A program made the position numbers and the translations under genes. From Polytrichum commune (lineage: Eukaryota > Streptophyta > Polytrichopsida > Polytrichales > Polytrichaceae), in the NCBI GenBank assembly GCA_950295325.1, contig OX485809.1, positions 22,832,144-22,896,143 on the forward strand: a stretch of DNA of 64,000 bases, written 5' to 3'. Under the pieces are notes generated by a model. That model saw only the letters and a list, made by a program, of their open reading frames with translations, was not told the origin of the DNA and did not search any database. Below are positions 32,383-44,169 of the stretch, piece by piece; within the stretch, counting starts at the first letter, position 1; the number at the start of each line of letters is the position of its first letter.

Positions 32383-32780
32383 TGCTCTAATCACAATCTG
32401 GACTCCTAGCCCCAATGATATTTGGTGCCACCATGTTTGTTGTAAAACTCACTTTGGCAACTATGATTTCCCCGTTAACTTGTGATTACCCTTCAAATCA
32501 CTATGATTACCCTTCAAGCCACTGAATGATAATTTCACGTTCATAATCATATCGAACCCTTCCTAAGGTGTAGGGTGTAGGGTTTAGGGTTTAGGGTTGT
32601 CCTCCTCTAAGCATGGCTCTAATCACAGTTTGGGCACCTAGCCCCAATGATATGTGCCAACTTTGTTGTAAGAGAAACTTTGGCAACTTTGATTTTTGTG
32701 TTATGGATTTAGATTACCCTTCAAGCCATTGATTGATAATTTTTAGTTCATGATAATATTGAACCTTCCCTAAGGTGTAG
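32383..32780. repeat. Duplicated 0.2-kb repeat with telomere-like TTTAGGG between
   Basis: Two diverged copies (about 32383-32580 and 32610-32780) share gctctaatcaca, cctagccccaatgatat and ctaaggtgtag. Between them lies gtagggtttagggtttaggg. The solo LTR inserted at the end of the second copy. Confidence 0.65.
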
Positions 32781-33433
32781 TATGAGCCCAAAATGAGTGC
32801 TCATATTTGTTTTATGTTTAGAATTCAATTAGAAGTGCAATTGGAGTGTCATTGAGACAATCAAAAGTATAAAAAGAGTGAGGCTTGGTGTGGAATTATG
32901 TTTAGGCCTTAAGCCATTTTGTGTGGTGAATTAGAAGCTTAGTGATATTAGGGAGTGTTTTGATTAGAGGAGTAGTGCTTGATGAGGCAAGGGGAAGTGC
33001 CTTTGATTTAATTGTTTGAATTAGAATGTGTTCTTGTTGGTTTAGGGGTTAAAGGGTTCGCGGAGAGGATGAGGTCCTACTAAGGGGAAGAAGGTTTAAG
33101 GGGTTGTGATTGGATGCCCTTTCTCTCCTCTTCCTCCCTTATCCTCTCTTCTCCTTAAGTTCCCTCTCTTTACCTTTTCTTCTCTTCTTCTTCAAAATCA
33201 TTCTCTCTCTCATTCTCTCTCTCCCTCTTGGAGGTGTGTGTGTGAGAGTGTATGTGGGAGTGTGTGTGTGGTGTAGTGTGTTAGAGAATAGATTTGATTA
33301 GGGGGGAATTAGAGAATAGATTTGAGTAGGGAAACTTAGAAGATAGATTGAATTAGGGGTAGTTTAAAAGATAGATTTGATTAGGAGGAGCCAGGAAATT
33401 AGATTATTAAGGTTGCAAGGCTATTAGGCAACT

Positions 33434-33841
33434 GCCGGTTTGAGCTGCTGGTTACTACTGTTGGGCTACTTGTTACTACTGGGGAGCTGCTGGTTGCTAC
33501 TGTGGAGCAACTGGTTACTACTGTGGGCTGTTGGTTGCTACTGTAGAGCTGTTGGTTACTACTGTGGGCTGTTGGTTACTACTGTGGGCTGCTGGTTGCT
33601 ACTGTGGAGCTGCTGGTTACTACTGTGGGCTGTTGGTTGCTACTGTGGAGCTGCTAGTTACTACTGTTGGGTTGTTGGTTGCTACTGTGGGCTGCTGGTT
33701 GCTACTGGTTACTACTATGGGCTGTTGGTTGCTATTGTGGAGTTGCTGGTTACTACTGTGGGCTGCTGGTTGCTACTGTGGAGCTGCTGGTTACTACTGT
33801 TGGGTTGCTGGTTGCTACTGTGGAGCTGCTGGTTACTACTG
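33434..33841. repeat. Minisatellite in the solo LTR
   Basis: About 19 units of a 21-24-bp repeat (gctgctggttactactgtgg). It resumes at 34817-34873 after the nested insertion. The long Cys/Trp/Leu frames across it are a by-product of the repeat. Confidence 0.9.
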
Positions 33842-34816
33842 TTGTCGCAACCCTTGCTAGGTCCCTTAATAATCTTGCCAATTTTCAATTCTAGCAAAGG
33901 TTACGAGTCGCTAACCCTTCGCATTCCGCCATGCTAATGGATAGCTCCTCTTACCCCGGACCAATAGTTCATAGGAGGGAACCAACCCTCCTACTTTGCT
34001 TTCGGGACTCACCCCTTAATTGGTAACCCATTTCCCCAATGTGGACTTCCATCCATGGAAGTCCAATCCTATGTTGATCATCGCGTTGCCGGAGCAACAC
34101 TACAACAACCCGAACCATACTAGACAACTATGGCCTCACAATGGGCCAATGCCCATGGAGGCCGTGCCGTTCGGCCTCGGGTGGGTGAGGCCACACCACC
34201 TCACCCATATAAGCCTCTAGGACTTCACGCGGGGCCCCTACCCCACCGTCAACCAACCTCTTGTCTCCCTACCAAGAGTTGGGGCCAAGTGGACATTTTC
34301 CTTTAGCTGCTGGGCCTAGCACCCCCCAGCAGCTTCAGACCATCATAACTTCCTTGTATGATGTCTGATCATAACAACCAACCACTCCATCCTCATCTAC
34401 GCTTCACGTAAATGCCGATGGACTCCTCACTTGCTCCATTCGAGCAAGTCTTGAGGAAGTTATGCCTGTTTGAACCTTGGCAGTCCCGGGAATCCCTCCC
34501 AGGCACTGCTGTACCAGGGCGCTGTCCCGGGACAGCGCCCCACTCAAATGGCCATAACTCCTAGCTCACACCTCCGATTGAGGTGTTCTTGAGCATTCTA
34601 GAATCACCACGCCATGAGCTACGCATAGCTCATGGCCTCACCCTCATGCCTCCTAGTCTTTGTGGGTGGGAGGCGTTCCCAACGCCCGGGGCCCTCACCC
34701 ACACTAGGATCACTTGGGCCCTCTCACCAACGGCGCCACAAGTCCCGGGTGTCACTCCGGGGTCCCCCTTGTGCCCATGGTGTTTCGGCCACTCCTCATG
34801 GAGAGGTGCGCGACAA
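33842..34816. mobile_element. 975-bp insertion nested in the LTR minisatellite
   Basis: It interrupts the minisatellite cleanly. The ends TTGTCGC and GCGACAA are inverted, and CTG (33839-33841 and 34817-34819) is repeated at both sides, which fits a 3-bp target duplication. The content is GC-rich and unlike the host LTR, with a 24-bp perfect palindrome at 34517-34540 (GCTGTCCCGGGACAGC core). There is no coding frame. The superfamily is unknown. Confidence 0.6.
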
Positions 34817-35448
34817 CTGTGGGCTACTAGTTGCTACTGTGGGCTGCTGGTTACTACTGTTGGGCTACTGGTTAATAAGTTTAGTCGGCCGACACTTGTA
34901 CGGGGACTTAGTGAGGCAAATTCAAGGCTTAATGCTAGGCCTTTAGTGACTTGGGTAGATAATTAAGGGGGAAAGCCGTAGTGCTATATCGGACTAAATG
35001 ATAGTTAGTTGATTGGGTTGTTACTTAATGTTACTTTAGATAATTAGTCATTAGCAAGATAGTATAACATGAAATGAGGATTGTGCAAATAGAGAATAGC
35101 GTTTTTTAACGCTTGTACCCACACTAGGGAATAAACTGAGTACACGAGTTGATGGAAAGTGTGAAGGATTCCCGCAATGTTGAGACAAGGAAAATCATGA
35201 CTAAAGGGCCGAGGGGAATGTCCTTAAGGGCATGTGTAGCTACGGCCGCGGGTTGGACTCTTGAGAAGGTCCACGCTACACCTATTCACGAGGCTAGCAT
35301 TAATAAAGCATCATGACTTTAAACAATGTGGGTGTCCCCGGATACGGAAGTTACATTTCATGCTACTACAAGTTTTAGTAGAATGCATGTGATTCTCAAA
35401 ACCATCACCCGGACTAGGACGCTTAAGGGTGGTGGGTTTGGCCTCACA

Positions 35449-38019
35449 TGTAGGTTGTAATAATTATCCGTAACAATGGCAGTTGATTCCACGGGATGGT
35501 GCAACCACATCGGAATCACCATCAAGACCCTTTTACCTTAGCCCAAATGATATGATGGAGCCAACATATCATTATGTAATGTATGTTTAAAGATTTAAAT
35601 ATACAACATGGTCAATTAGGTTGTGTAATTGTGGGAAGAGTGGAGGGCTATATGATATTTAATTTGATGACATACTAACCATAGCAAAAGCCAATCATAC
35701 CAATGGCCATGCCTACTTGTATGTGAGAAATTGTTGAATAACTCATAAAATGGATGCCCATAAATGTCTTGGAGATGGATTTAGGGTAATCCCTCTCCCC
35801 CTCCCCCTCCCAAAGGCTAGGTAACCTATTAGGTAATACTCTACTAGCCTAATGGAAGAAGAAATGGCATGATCCAATCTATGGACTTTCCTCTAGTGCA
35901 TGTGCTAATTGACAGTGCAATTTGAACAAAATTGAGACCCTTCAATAATTTTCATAAGATGTCACCCATGAGTCACACCTTCATTGCAAATAGCAATGTT
36001 GTGAGCAAGATGGGAATGTGAGATTGGTAAGACTCATATGCTTTGATGTGGGTTTTGACATAAATATTATGTGACCGAGCTTGGGGCCAACATGTCATGT
36101 TGTAATGTATGCATGAAGATTTAATAGACCACACGGTCAATTAGGTTGTGTAATTGTTGGAAGAGGGGTGGGCTATATGATATTTGATGACATACTAACC
36201 ATAGTCATGATGTTGATAGTGGATAAGGTGTTCATTATAGCTTTTTGCATAGTATGTGGAGAGATGGACCTAACCACGACATGGTTTGACTAACCATACC
36301 ATGCCATACCATACCAAAGTCAAAGACTATTAAATATTTACTTCCAATCCATCATAATGTTGGAAATTATGACTTGTTTGTACGAATTCAAGCATGACGT
36401 GACAAGTTCTTGATTTAGAAAAGTTGGCATTTCTAGAGTTGCCAAATAAGTTGGATGTGATTAGTAGTTTCCTTGTACAATTAATGTGTACAAATAATTG
36501 ATTACCAATTAATTGATTACCAAGGAATCATTGGCAATATTGCAAGTGCCACGTCATGAACTTGATAATGGATAAGATGTTCATTAAAACTCTAAATGAC
36601 AATTCACATTTAAATATGGAAATGGCTACAACCATAACTTGGATCCACTAGCCATACCATACTGATTATGTGTTTGATTTCCCCAAGTAGTGGATTATTT
36701 GGAAAAAATAACCATTTAGACCCTTTTGCCTTAGCCCCAATGAGTTGGTTGAGAGGCCTAGGTGGGCAATGATCTATTGGTGCTAACATGTAAGGGGAAG
36801 ATTATTTAATAACTTATGGAATTAAAGACAATGAACGCACACTATGGTAATACTGCCACCTTTGATATGCCTTTCGTTGTGTTCATGTCTTTCATTGTGG
36901 TCAGAACATGTGCACCTTATGGCAAAGATAGAAAGACTCTATGAGCCTCAAAAGTCTTTGCTTTTTGGTTCACATGCAACAAATATTTCAACGGAATTCG
37001 GGACAATATCATGCATGGAAATCACCATATTCAAGTACTATCAAAACTTGATGTGGCATTCCCTGTCTTGTTTAGGAAGAAATTTGGTTTTTATAGCTAA
37101 CCGCACGTAGTTGCCCATTCTCCAACATTTTTTTTTCCCGGGCAGCACCTTAAGTCTGCCCGCCGCAACTACTGTGTCCACACATGCAGAGAATATGACA
37201 TGTGGGGATGACGTGGTGTTCTTTTGTTTTCCGACACGCTGTTGTAGAACGTCAACATGTTTTAAATGACATAAAAAAAAATATGCATGTCCTTCCCAAC
37301 ATCGCCATGTCGTGTATACTGAGCTGACATGTTTCCCGCAACATCCGATTAAATTTACAATACTGAGTGCGTTTATTGCCGGACATAGTGACATCTCTGA
37401 GAACAAAATCTGTTTACCTAAAACGACCCCAAAAACACAGGTTTCTTATAGTGTGTGGGGATTGTGTGGAGTTAAGTATTAAGTGGTACCATGTGATTTG
37501 ATGTGACTAACACTCAATGTCAAGTCCTCAGACTGAATCATGTTCGCATCACACCTACGTACCGTCGTCTCAACAGTATTGAAGCGCCTAAGTACATTGC
37601 CGCCTTTGTCAGATTGGAAGGGAGGAACTCGGGCCCGTGGTGGAGTGTGTGTCTTCTCATGCATTGTTGGTTTCATCTTCGAATTTTGTCTTGCTTTCAG
37701 TAGGTGTCTTGGGTTGGTAGCATTCTGGCCTACTTCACTTAATGGTATGCATCGTTGCCAAGAGTTGTTGGGACCACTCCAGCTTCGAGTTTGCTTGAAG
37801 TTTGACACAAGGTTGTGTTTGACATTGTAGAAAGCAAAGCAGGTTTCAACAAGTTTTGGTAGTAACTCACTTGAATTAGAACACCTAGCTCAAAATCCAG
37901 CAGCACCTCAAGCTTTATATCATCTCCTACTCTCACCAATTTGTTAGTTTTGTTGTGCCACTCCTTCTAGTCAGATTCATCTTGAATTCAATACTGCTCA
38001 AGTGTGAGGTGTGATCAGC
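35449..38019. other. Non-coding repeat-derived stretch
   Basis: No gene recognised. A block with ggtcaattaggttgtgtaat and gatgacatactaaccatag appears twice (about 35570-35690 and 36090-36205). TTTCTTATAGTG near 37443 resembles a right end of a CACTA transposon, but no matching left end was seen. Confidence 0.4.
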
Positions 38020-39207
38020 ATGAGCACTTCCACTCGTCGTATGCTTCGTGAAGGTGGTTGTAGTAGGGAAGGGGGTAATGGAGGGGCCTCTGGCTTGCGC
38101 AAGATTCGGCATGAATTTTTTGCAGCATTAGAGACAATGGTGCAGACTCAATGGGATGACCCCATTGACCTGCACAAACTAGAAGGCGGTTTGAGGAAGA
38201 AGTTGTTGAGGGCAACACCATTCTTGATGGGGAGACGTGCAGCAAGGTATGATGAATCCTGGTTCAATTCCACATTGGGTCTTTGTAGGACAGGCCCACT
38301 ACCCACCAAAATTTCGGAGACCATGTGCCCATCTTCCAACTACGACACTACCTGGCCTTACATGGACGATGACAACAAGTCCAGGTTTCCCCTAGACAAA
38401 TGCAAAGACCCCACCGCTTGAGACACCTACCTTGCATTGTACAAGAGAATTTATGGGGAGAAACCAGACAATGGTTCATTGTCAATCTTTTTTTTGCGAG
38501 GGGCCTACATGTTTTACGACCTCAACCAACCTGTGAATTGGGTTGGGCACGCCTCAAAGGTGTACAAGGAGCGCTTTGAACACCCCGCCAAGAATCCCAT
38601 GAAGCTTTCACCACCTACACCAATGTTGCAAATTCGGGCAATTGTAAACATATTGGGTAGTGCAATTGCTCAGGGAGGTGGTGGAGACAAAGGTGCTCAA
38701 AATTTGGGTCCAGCCGACATGTCACTGGAGCAGTTGCAATCCAAGCTCCAAGCCAAACTCAATGATGTGCAACAACTGGCTATTACCTTTGACAACCTGA
38801 ACAAGCAGCAGAAGGAGGTGCAAACGCAGCTGGACACCTGTGATGCCAAAGATCTTGAGTTGGACGCTCAACATAGGCAATTGAAAGACAAATCTGTGAG
38901 GTTGGGGAAATTAGCAATGTAGAGGGAGAAAGCAGAGGTGGACGAAGCTGCTCGCACCATTTTGAATTTCATTGTGGCCAACAATGAAGAAATTGACCAG
39001 TTGAGGGCAAAATTCCACAAGCTTGAAGCCCAAATTGATGCTAGGTACTTGAAGTGGGCTGCCAAGAATGAGGAAACAGAGAAGTTGAGGAAACAAGTGG
39101 AGACAAAATGTTTGTCCATGATCACCATTTGTCCAAAGAAGATTTTTGACAAGCTTCCCACTCTGGCTGTCGACACCAAGGGTCCATTGTCTAAAGCATG
39201 GGCTTGA
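38020..39207 (+). pseudogene. Unidentified coiled-coil protein gene with two in-frame stops
   Basis: One reading frame runs from ATG 38020 to TGA 39207 but is broken by TGA at 38419-38421 and TAG at 38920-38922. The N-terminal third is basic and Gly-rich, then mixed sequence (WDDPIDLHKLEGGLRKKLL). From about codon 230 the protein is Gln/Glu/Lys-rich with heptad-like Leu spacing (LEQLQSKLQAKLNDVQQL), a probable coiled coil. Decayed coding-like sequence continues to about 39,520 with another stop. I do not recognise the family; a transposon accessory gene is possible. Confidence 0.55.
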
Positions 39208-40568
39208 GCGTGTCAATCCTTATTTTGCCAAAATATTCTATAGTGTCCACTACATGTAGTATTTGAATAGGGTTTGTTTTCATCTGGGTGAACACAAACA
39301 CCTTGTGGTTCAAGGAGAATGTACAAAAATAACGGACACCATGAAAAAGTTGGCTTAGGAGGAGGTCCATAGTCCTCCCAAGGCAATTGCAAAGGCATCC
39401 ACCATTGCTCTTGTTATGGAGAAAATATGGATGTGCAACAAGATTTTGGAACTCGAGGGTCAAACTACCCAAAAGTTGAACGACAAATGCCATGTTGATT
39501 TTAGGTTTAGGTTTTGAACAACAACCTCTTTTAATGTGCATAACTAGGTGGCGCTTATGGCAAATTCTACCAAAGTGTGCATGGTCTTTGGAAGTAGAAA
39601 TCCTAAAGAATCTATGGAAGGCATGGAGAGGACATGTGATTTCCACTAGGAGCAGTCATTGGAACAACACATAATGCACATCGATGAATGCTTTCATAAT
39701 GACTTTAATGCACTTGTCTATGAGTGGAAGCATTCCAAGACATTGCACAAAAGGAATCGCAAATAATTGGAAGCTTGAAGAATGGTTGGAGTCATTTGGA
39801 GCTTGTAGCTCTGATGGAGAGGAAGCCATGATGCATGGGCATAATGTTTGGAATTTAATATTTGTCAAGTGGGGTGCCACCATCCAATCCTTAAGCCCCA
39901 AAACAGTTTGTCTCCAACATTGTTACAGATAATATTATTGATTATGTAATATTTTATTCCATTTCCTCTGATATCGTTGTTATTTGTAAGCATGACATGA
40001 TGCTCGAATAGGATGCAAGCATGCCCACTTGCAACCTTGCAAAGACCGTCCATCATAAATGGCATGCCATGTTGGGGAAAAACATTGTCAACTTGTTTGA
40101 GGCTATCGTTGACAACTTGGCCATAGCATGGGTTCAACAATCTTATCATTATAAGTTCCTAGAAAGAGACCTAACTAGGAGGAGACCTAACTAGTTGGAA
40201 ATGTTGCTTCATGTTGGATTTTGGTAGTTGTCACCTGCAATGTTTGCCAAAGATATTGATAGATACAATACAAAATTATACACTACATATCATGATTAGT
40301 GCCATTCGGTATTTTATGTCATACTGGTACCTTTTCAAACGACACTTGTTGTGAATATGTGGACAAGGATTGTCATGGATGATTGAAATATAGAGGAAAT
40401 TTGTGCAAATTGTTGAAACAAGGTTTGGTAACATTTCTATAATGAACATTGTCATGAATGACTGAAATTTTGAAGAAAATAAAAGTCACTTTGTAAATGA
40501 CACTAGTTGCACAATTGTAATCTATACTACTCATAATTTCTTTACAAGGAATGACAATCAATGCTATT
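39208..40568. other. Decayed sequence after the coiled-coil pseudogene
   Basis: About 39290-39520 still reads like coding DNA in short pieces (EEVHSPPKAIAKAS after a TAG). The rest shows no gene, RNA or transposon end that I can support. Confidence 0.4.
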
Positions 40569-41013
40569 GTAGCTCTCTAGCAGCTTGGGCAAAAAATAAT
40601 TAATTTTGAAGGTGCCTAAAGTTCTGGGAAATTAATTTTGTTGGGAGTCCAAAAAAAGAAAGAAATAACATTCACATAGTGCCCAAAATCACAATAATGC
40701 AAGTGACATAGTCTCTCACAAAGACCACTCCGTATACCTCCCACACAAAGCAAAACCCTGACATACAAATAAAAGACAAACTTCACGGTAAGGAATGTTG
40801 GTTAAGGGAAGTGTTTAGGTTAATCGTAGCTGCCATAGATGAAATTAAGAAAACCATCCATGAACTATAGGAATGACTTGGATGAATGTCTAACTTATCT
40901 TAACTTACTTTTTCAATCTGCCCAATTTCACAATATTATTTTTGGGACTGCCTAACTTATTACTTTCGCACTTTAATCAAGACAAGAAGGTGCCCAAGCT
41001 ACTAGAGAGCTAC
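40569..41013. mobile_element. Non-autonomous TIR element, 445 bp
   Basis: Left GTAGCTCTCTAGCAGCTTGG and right CCAAGCTACTAGAGAGCTAC are inverted with one mismatch and extend to TGCC at the inner side. The core is non-coding. No target duplication was recognised, so the superfamily is open. Confidence 0.65.
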
Positions 41014-42725
41014 AGTCAGTTTATGTTTAGTGTCGGTGACACTACACGCGCAGTTTACAATAATACTATTGGCCAAGACAATTAGTATTGATGACACTAA
41101 ATGCAACATCTCGTGTAATGTTTCGAGGGATATAGTTCTTCCCAACCCGACCAACTGTCATACAATTGTGAGACCAAAGAATATAACCTTTTTAAAAAAG
41201 CATCGTGCAACTGCTTTTGATACTTCAATCCAATATTCTAGTCACACTATCCGAACTTGGGCAGCACGCGGTGACAGTCGGTGGGGCCGGCCCAAAAAGA
41301 GGGAGGTATCATGTGCAATGTTCAAGATTGAAGCCCTCATATGAGGGCCACTTCACACACAAGACTGAGAGCCCATGACCATTACACTTCAAGCACTCTT
41401 ATTGGTGGAAAAGGTAGAGCCGGTCCAAGTTCGCTTCACACTACACTTGAGGGACCAATGGAGTATGTGAATGCAAGATGGATGTGAAGTCTACATGGAT
41501 TCCTACATGGCATCGAATGGATCATGTTTCATGGTCACTTGGATTGTTTTCAAAAACCACCTCTTGGAGGTAGTCCTAACACAAAACTGGGAGACCACGG
41601 TTGTCTGAATACTCACAACCGTTGGTTTATTCTATTCTATCATGTGTCAAGACCCGCATGGACAAAAATTCCTTGAAATAACATTTGGTTGAGGGCCCGG
41701 TCACATATGACTTCACACTACATGATTTTGGAGGTGTGTTGGGACGGCCATTGGACACTTTCTTTTGGGCTCTCACAATTTCATGGTCACGGCTCTTGGC
41801 TCGTGTGTGAAGTGGCCATGAGTTTTGTTTTGAAGGGCTTTCAAATTTCAACTCTTCAGTTGAAGGGTTGGTTCAAATCCAAGATGTCAATCTAAGAATA
41901 TAGAACTGAAATACAAAACTCTTATTAAACTTGTGCATGAATTACATGGTACATGTTTCTAGTACAATGTGAAGAATTAAGAATCAACCATTTGACTCCA
42001 CTTCTTGTATTGACAATGCCTTACACTTGTTGGTTCTTGTGGTGGGCAGATTGTATTGAGGACTTCAAGTGACATCTTCATCTTCCAATTTGGGGTTGCA
42101 TTTTGAAGGGTTGTTTTGAGAGAGGTATATTTTGAAGGGCCAAATCGCGTTTGAAGGGCATTGAAGACTTCAATCTTGAAGATTGATCATGTGGGCGCGA
42201 ATTTCAACCCCGAACATGCCTTCCACACATGAACAACACCATTCATACACACAACACACATTCGTTTGGAACACAAAATTGGCCACAACAATTTTGGGAG
42301 ATCCTTGTTGCCCATAATTACTTAAAATATAATATACAATATACGGTCATCAAATGAGCATGAGTAGGATCTTCACTTTGATAGTGAATATAAGATACTC
42401 ACATGAGCTCCAAAAATCAAGAGTCTAAGGTCTCGGTTTGGATTTGCTAACTCTCTTGAAGAAATCGCATGTTTTATATCCTAGGAGAAGTGGGCCAGTT
42501 GGCAAAAACAACCATTTAAGATCCATCTACCTTACAATATGTATACTTAAAATGGATAGAATTCTAAGCGCTAAGAATAGTTCTACTATTATAATTGTTT
42601 AAAGTACACATTTTACTTGTCAGAGGATTAAGATGATTCCATTGTTCTAAATAACATATTGTTGAATTGGGACACCATGATATGAAAAAACTTGAAAGAA
42701 TTTAAAGTTTCAGTCGTACTAGGCA
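41014..42725. other. Non-coding stretch
   Basis: I see no gene or element with definable ends. Short open frames here lack codon structure or motifs. Confidence 0.4.
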
Positions 42726-42734
42726 ACCTGAAAC

Positions 42735-42980
42735 GGCCGGGGATTCGTGGCACTCAAGTAAAATCATCCGTGCGGATGAAAAAAACACAGGAATAATCTA
42801 AATGGCTATTTTTGGGCAATTTGATTCCGGAAATAGATTCAAAGGCCCCGAATTAGTCTAGTGATGTCACATTCGAATGAATCGGCCCTCAACCCCATAG
42901 GGGGGCTTTTTTTATTGGAGCCACTTCATCCACGATATCTTGGATGGATGATTTTACTTGAGTGCCACGAATCCCCAACC
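42735..42980. mobile_element. Mutator-type MITE, copy 1 (246 bp)
   Basis: Terminal inverted repeats start GGCCGGGGATTCGTGGCACT and extend for about 35 bases to ATCATCC. Flanks ACCTGAAAC (42726-42734) and ACCTGGAAC (42981-42989) match at 8 of 9, the target duplication length of Mutator-like elements. A near-identical second copy is at 45958. Confidence 0.85.
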
Positions 42981-42989
42981 ACCTGGAAC

Positions 42990-44167
42990 CAACACATACA
43001 TGAAGTTTTCATATACTATACATCTTCATAATCATATACGTACTTTATTACACAAAAAATTCAAAGGTGTTGATTTTAACTCCGGTGATGATTCTAGGTT
43101 GTGTATTTAAGCAACCTAGGCAAACTAACAACATATTTCGGGTAAACATTTGGAGGTGCCGGTTGTAAACCATGAGAAGTGGCCAGGGTTGTAACTTAGG
43201 CCGGGGCGTGGTTCACACCTTCCAAAAAAAAATTCCAGGCTATTATGGGGCCTTGGTATCTACAGCTGGTTTTATTTTAATATGCTTTCGAACTTGTGGC
43301 TTGTTTGGGAGAGAGTTTGGGCGCATCCATCCTGTCCAACAATGTGTATCTTCTTAATCTAGCACGGTAATTTTTGTCTTACCAATGGGGTCGTCTCGCC
43401 GCATCTTGCTTTCTTGCAAGCCATCGAACTGAAACTAACTTCCTTCCAATTCTCGGTGAAGAGACAGAAATCGAGACCGTACCTGCTGCTACGGCTATCA
43501 TCCCTTAAAATTCTGGTTTCCTTCAGGTTCGCAACCCACCTTCCTTTGCGAATCCTCCCAGCTGTGTGTGTATGTAATCGCAATGATGTGTAATCGCAGT
43601 GTCTGGTAATTGCAAGCAGTAATCGCTCTCCTTATCATCTGCTTGAGTTCAACCTGCTCTGTCTGTCTGTGTTCACCCTCCGAATGCCACTTTTCGGTGA
43701 AGTGGTACCCAGTGATCAGCTTCTCCTAATTACTTTCTCTAAGCACACACGATTACACTGCATAGACAAACTCGGCTGTTCTGTTGTGAAGTAAGACAAA
43801 CACCAATCTGTTACATGCTCACATCAATATCTGCAGTTTGGTTTAGGGTTTCAGCTGTATTCTCTATATTCCTCTAAAACGATGAGTCATTTAATTTCCT
43901 GAAGTCTTCAACTTCAATTGGTTATTTCTCAAACTCAACCAGCTCGTCTGTAACTAGTAGCCAGATCTCCCTGATCATTGCCTCAATCTGAAGCTTGTAG
44001 ATACAAGGGTGGTTACAGCAAGGAAAATTTGACATGAGATTCATGAACGCAACAACCATGAATGTGGCGGCACTGCAACAACATGCTTGCTTTTAGAAAG
44101 AGTTGTTAGCAAACGACCCAAAACCTGCGACCTTTGGAAAAACCGGGACGAGCTTGCCCTAGGCCAT
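42990..44167. other. Non-coding stretch with an inverted piece of the 30-kb repeat
   Basis: Around 43,880-43,975 the sequence read in reverse (agatctggctactagttaca, gacgagctggttgagttt) matches the repeat upstream of the hAT pseudogene at 29.8-31.0 kb. No gene recognised. Confidence 0.5.
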
Positions 44168-44169
44168 TA

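Larger units (their letters stand above)
32781..35448 (+). mobile_element. Solo LTR related to the complete Ty3 element
   Basis: It starts TATGAGCCCAAAA and ends GGTTTGGCCTCACA, like the LTRs at 1407 and 10446, with a perfect 5-bp target duplication TGTAG (32776-32780 and 35449-35453). Internal matches include TATAAAAAGAGTGA (near 32870) and the gagaatagcgtttttt block near 35090. There is no internal domain, so it is a solo LTR left by recombination. It is 2,668 bp because of a minisatellite and a nested 975-bp insertion. Confidence 0.9.

Noticed and set aside
33440-33937. Cys/Trp/Leu-rich repeat protein
   Set aside because: It is the translated LTR minisatellite; several frames give similar repeats.
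34583-34966. 127-codon plus frame in the nested insertion
   Set aside because: It crosses the insertion boundary into the minisatellite and shows no protein motif.
37443-37454. Right end of a CACTA transposon (TTTCTTATAGTG)
   Set aside because: No matching left end or 3-bp duplication found.
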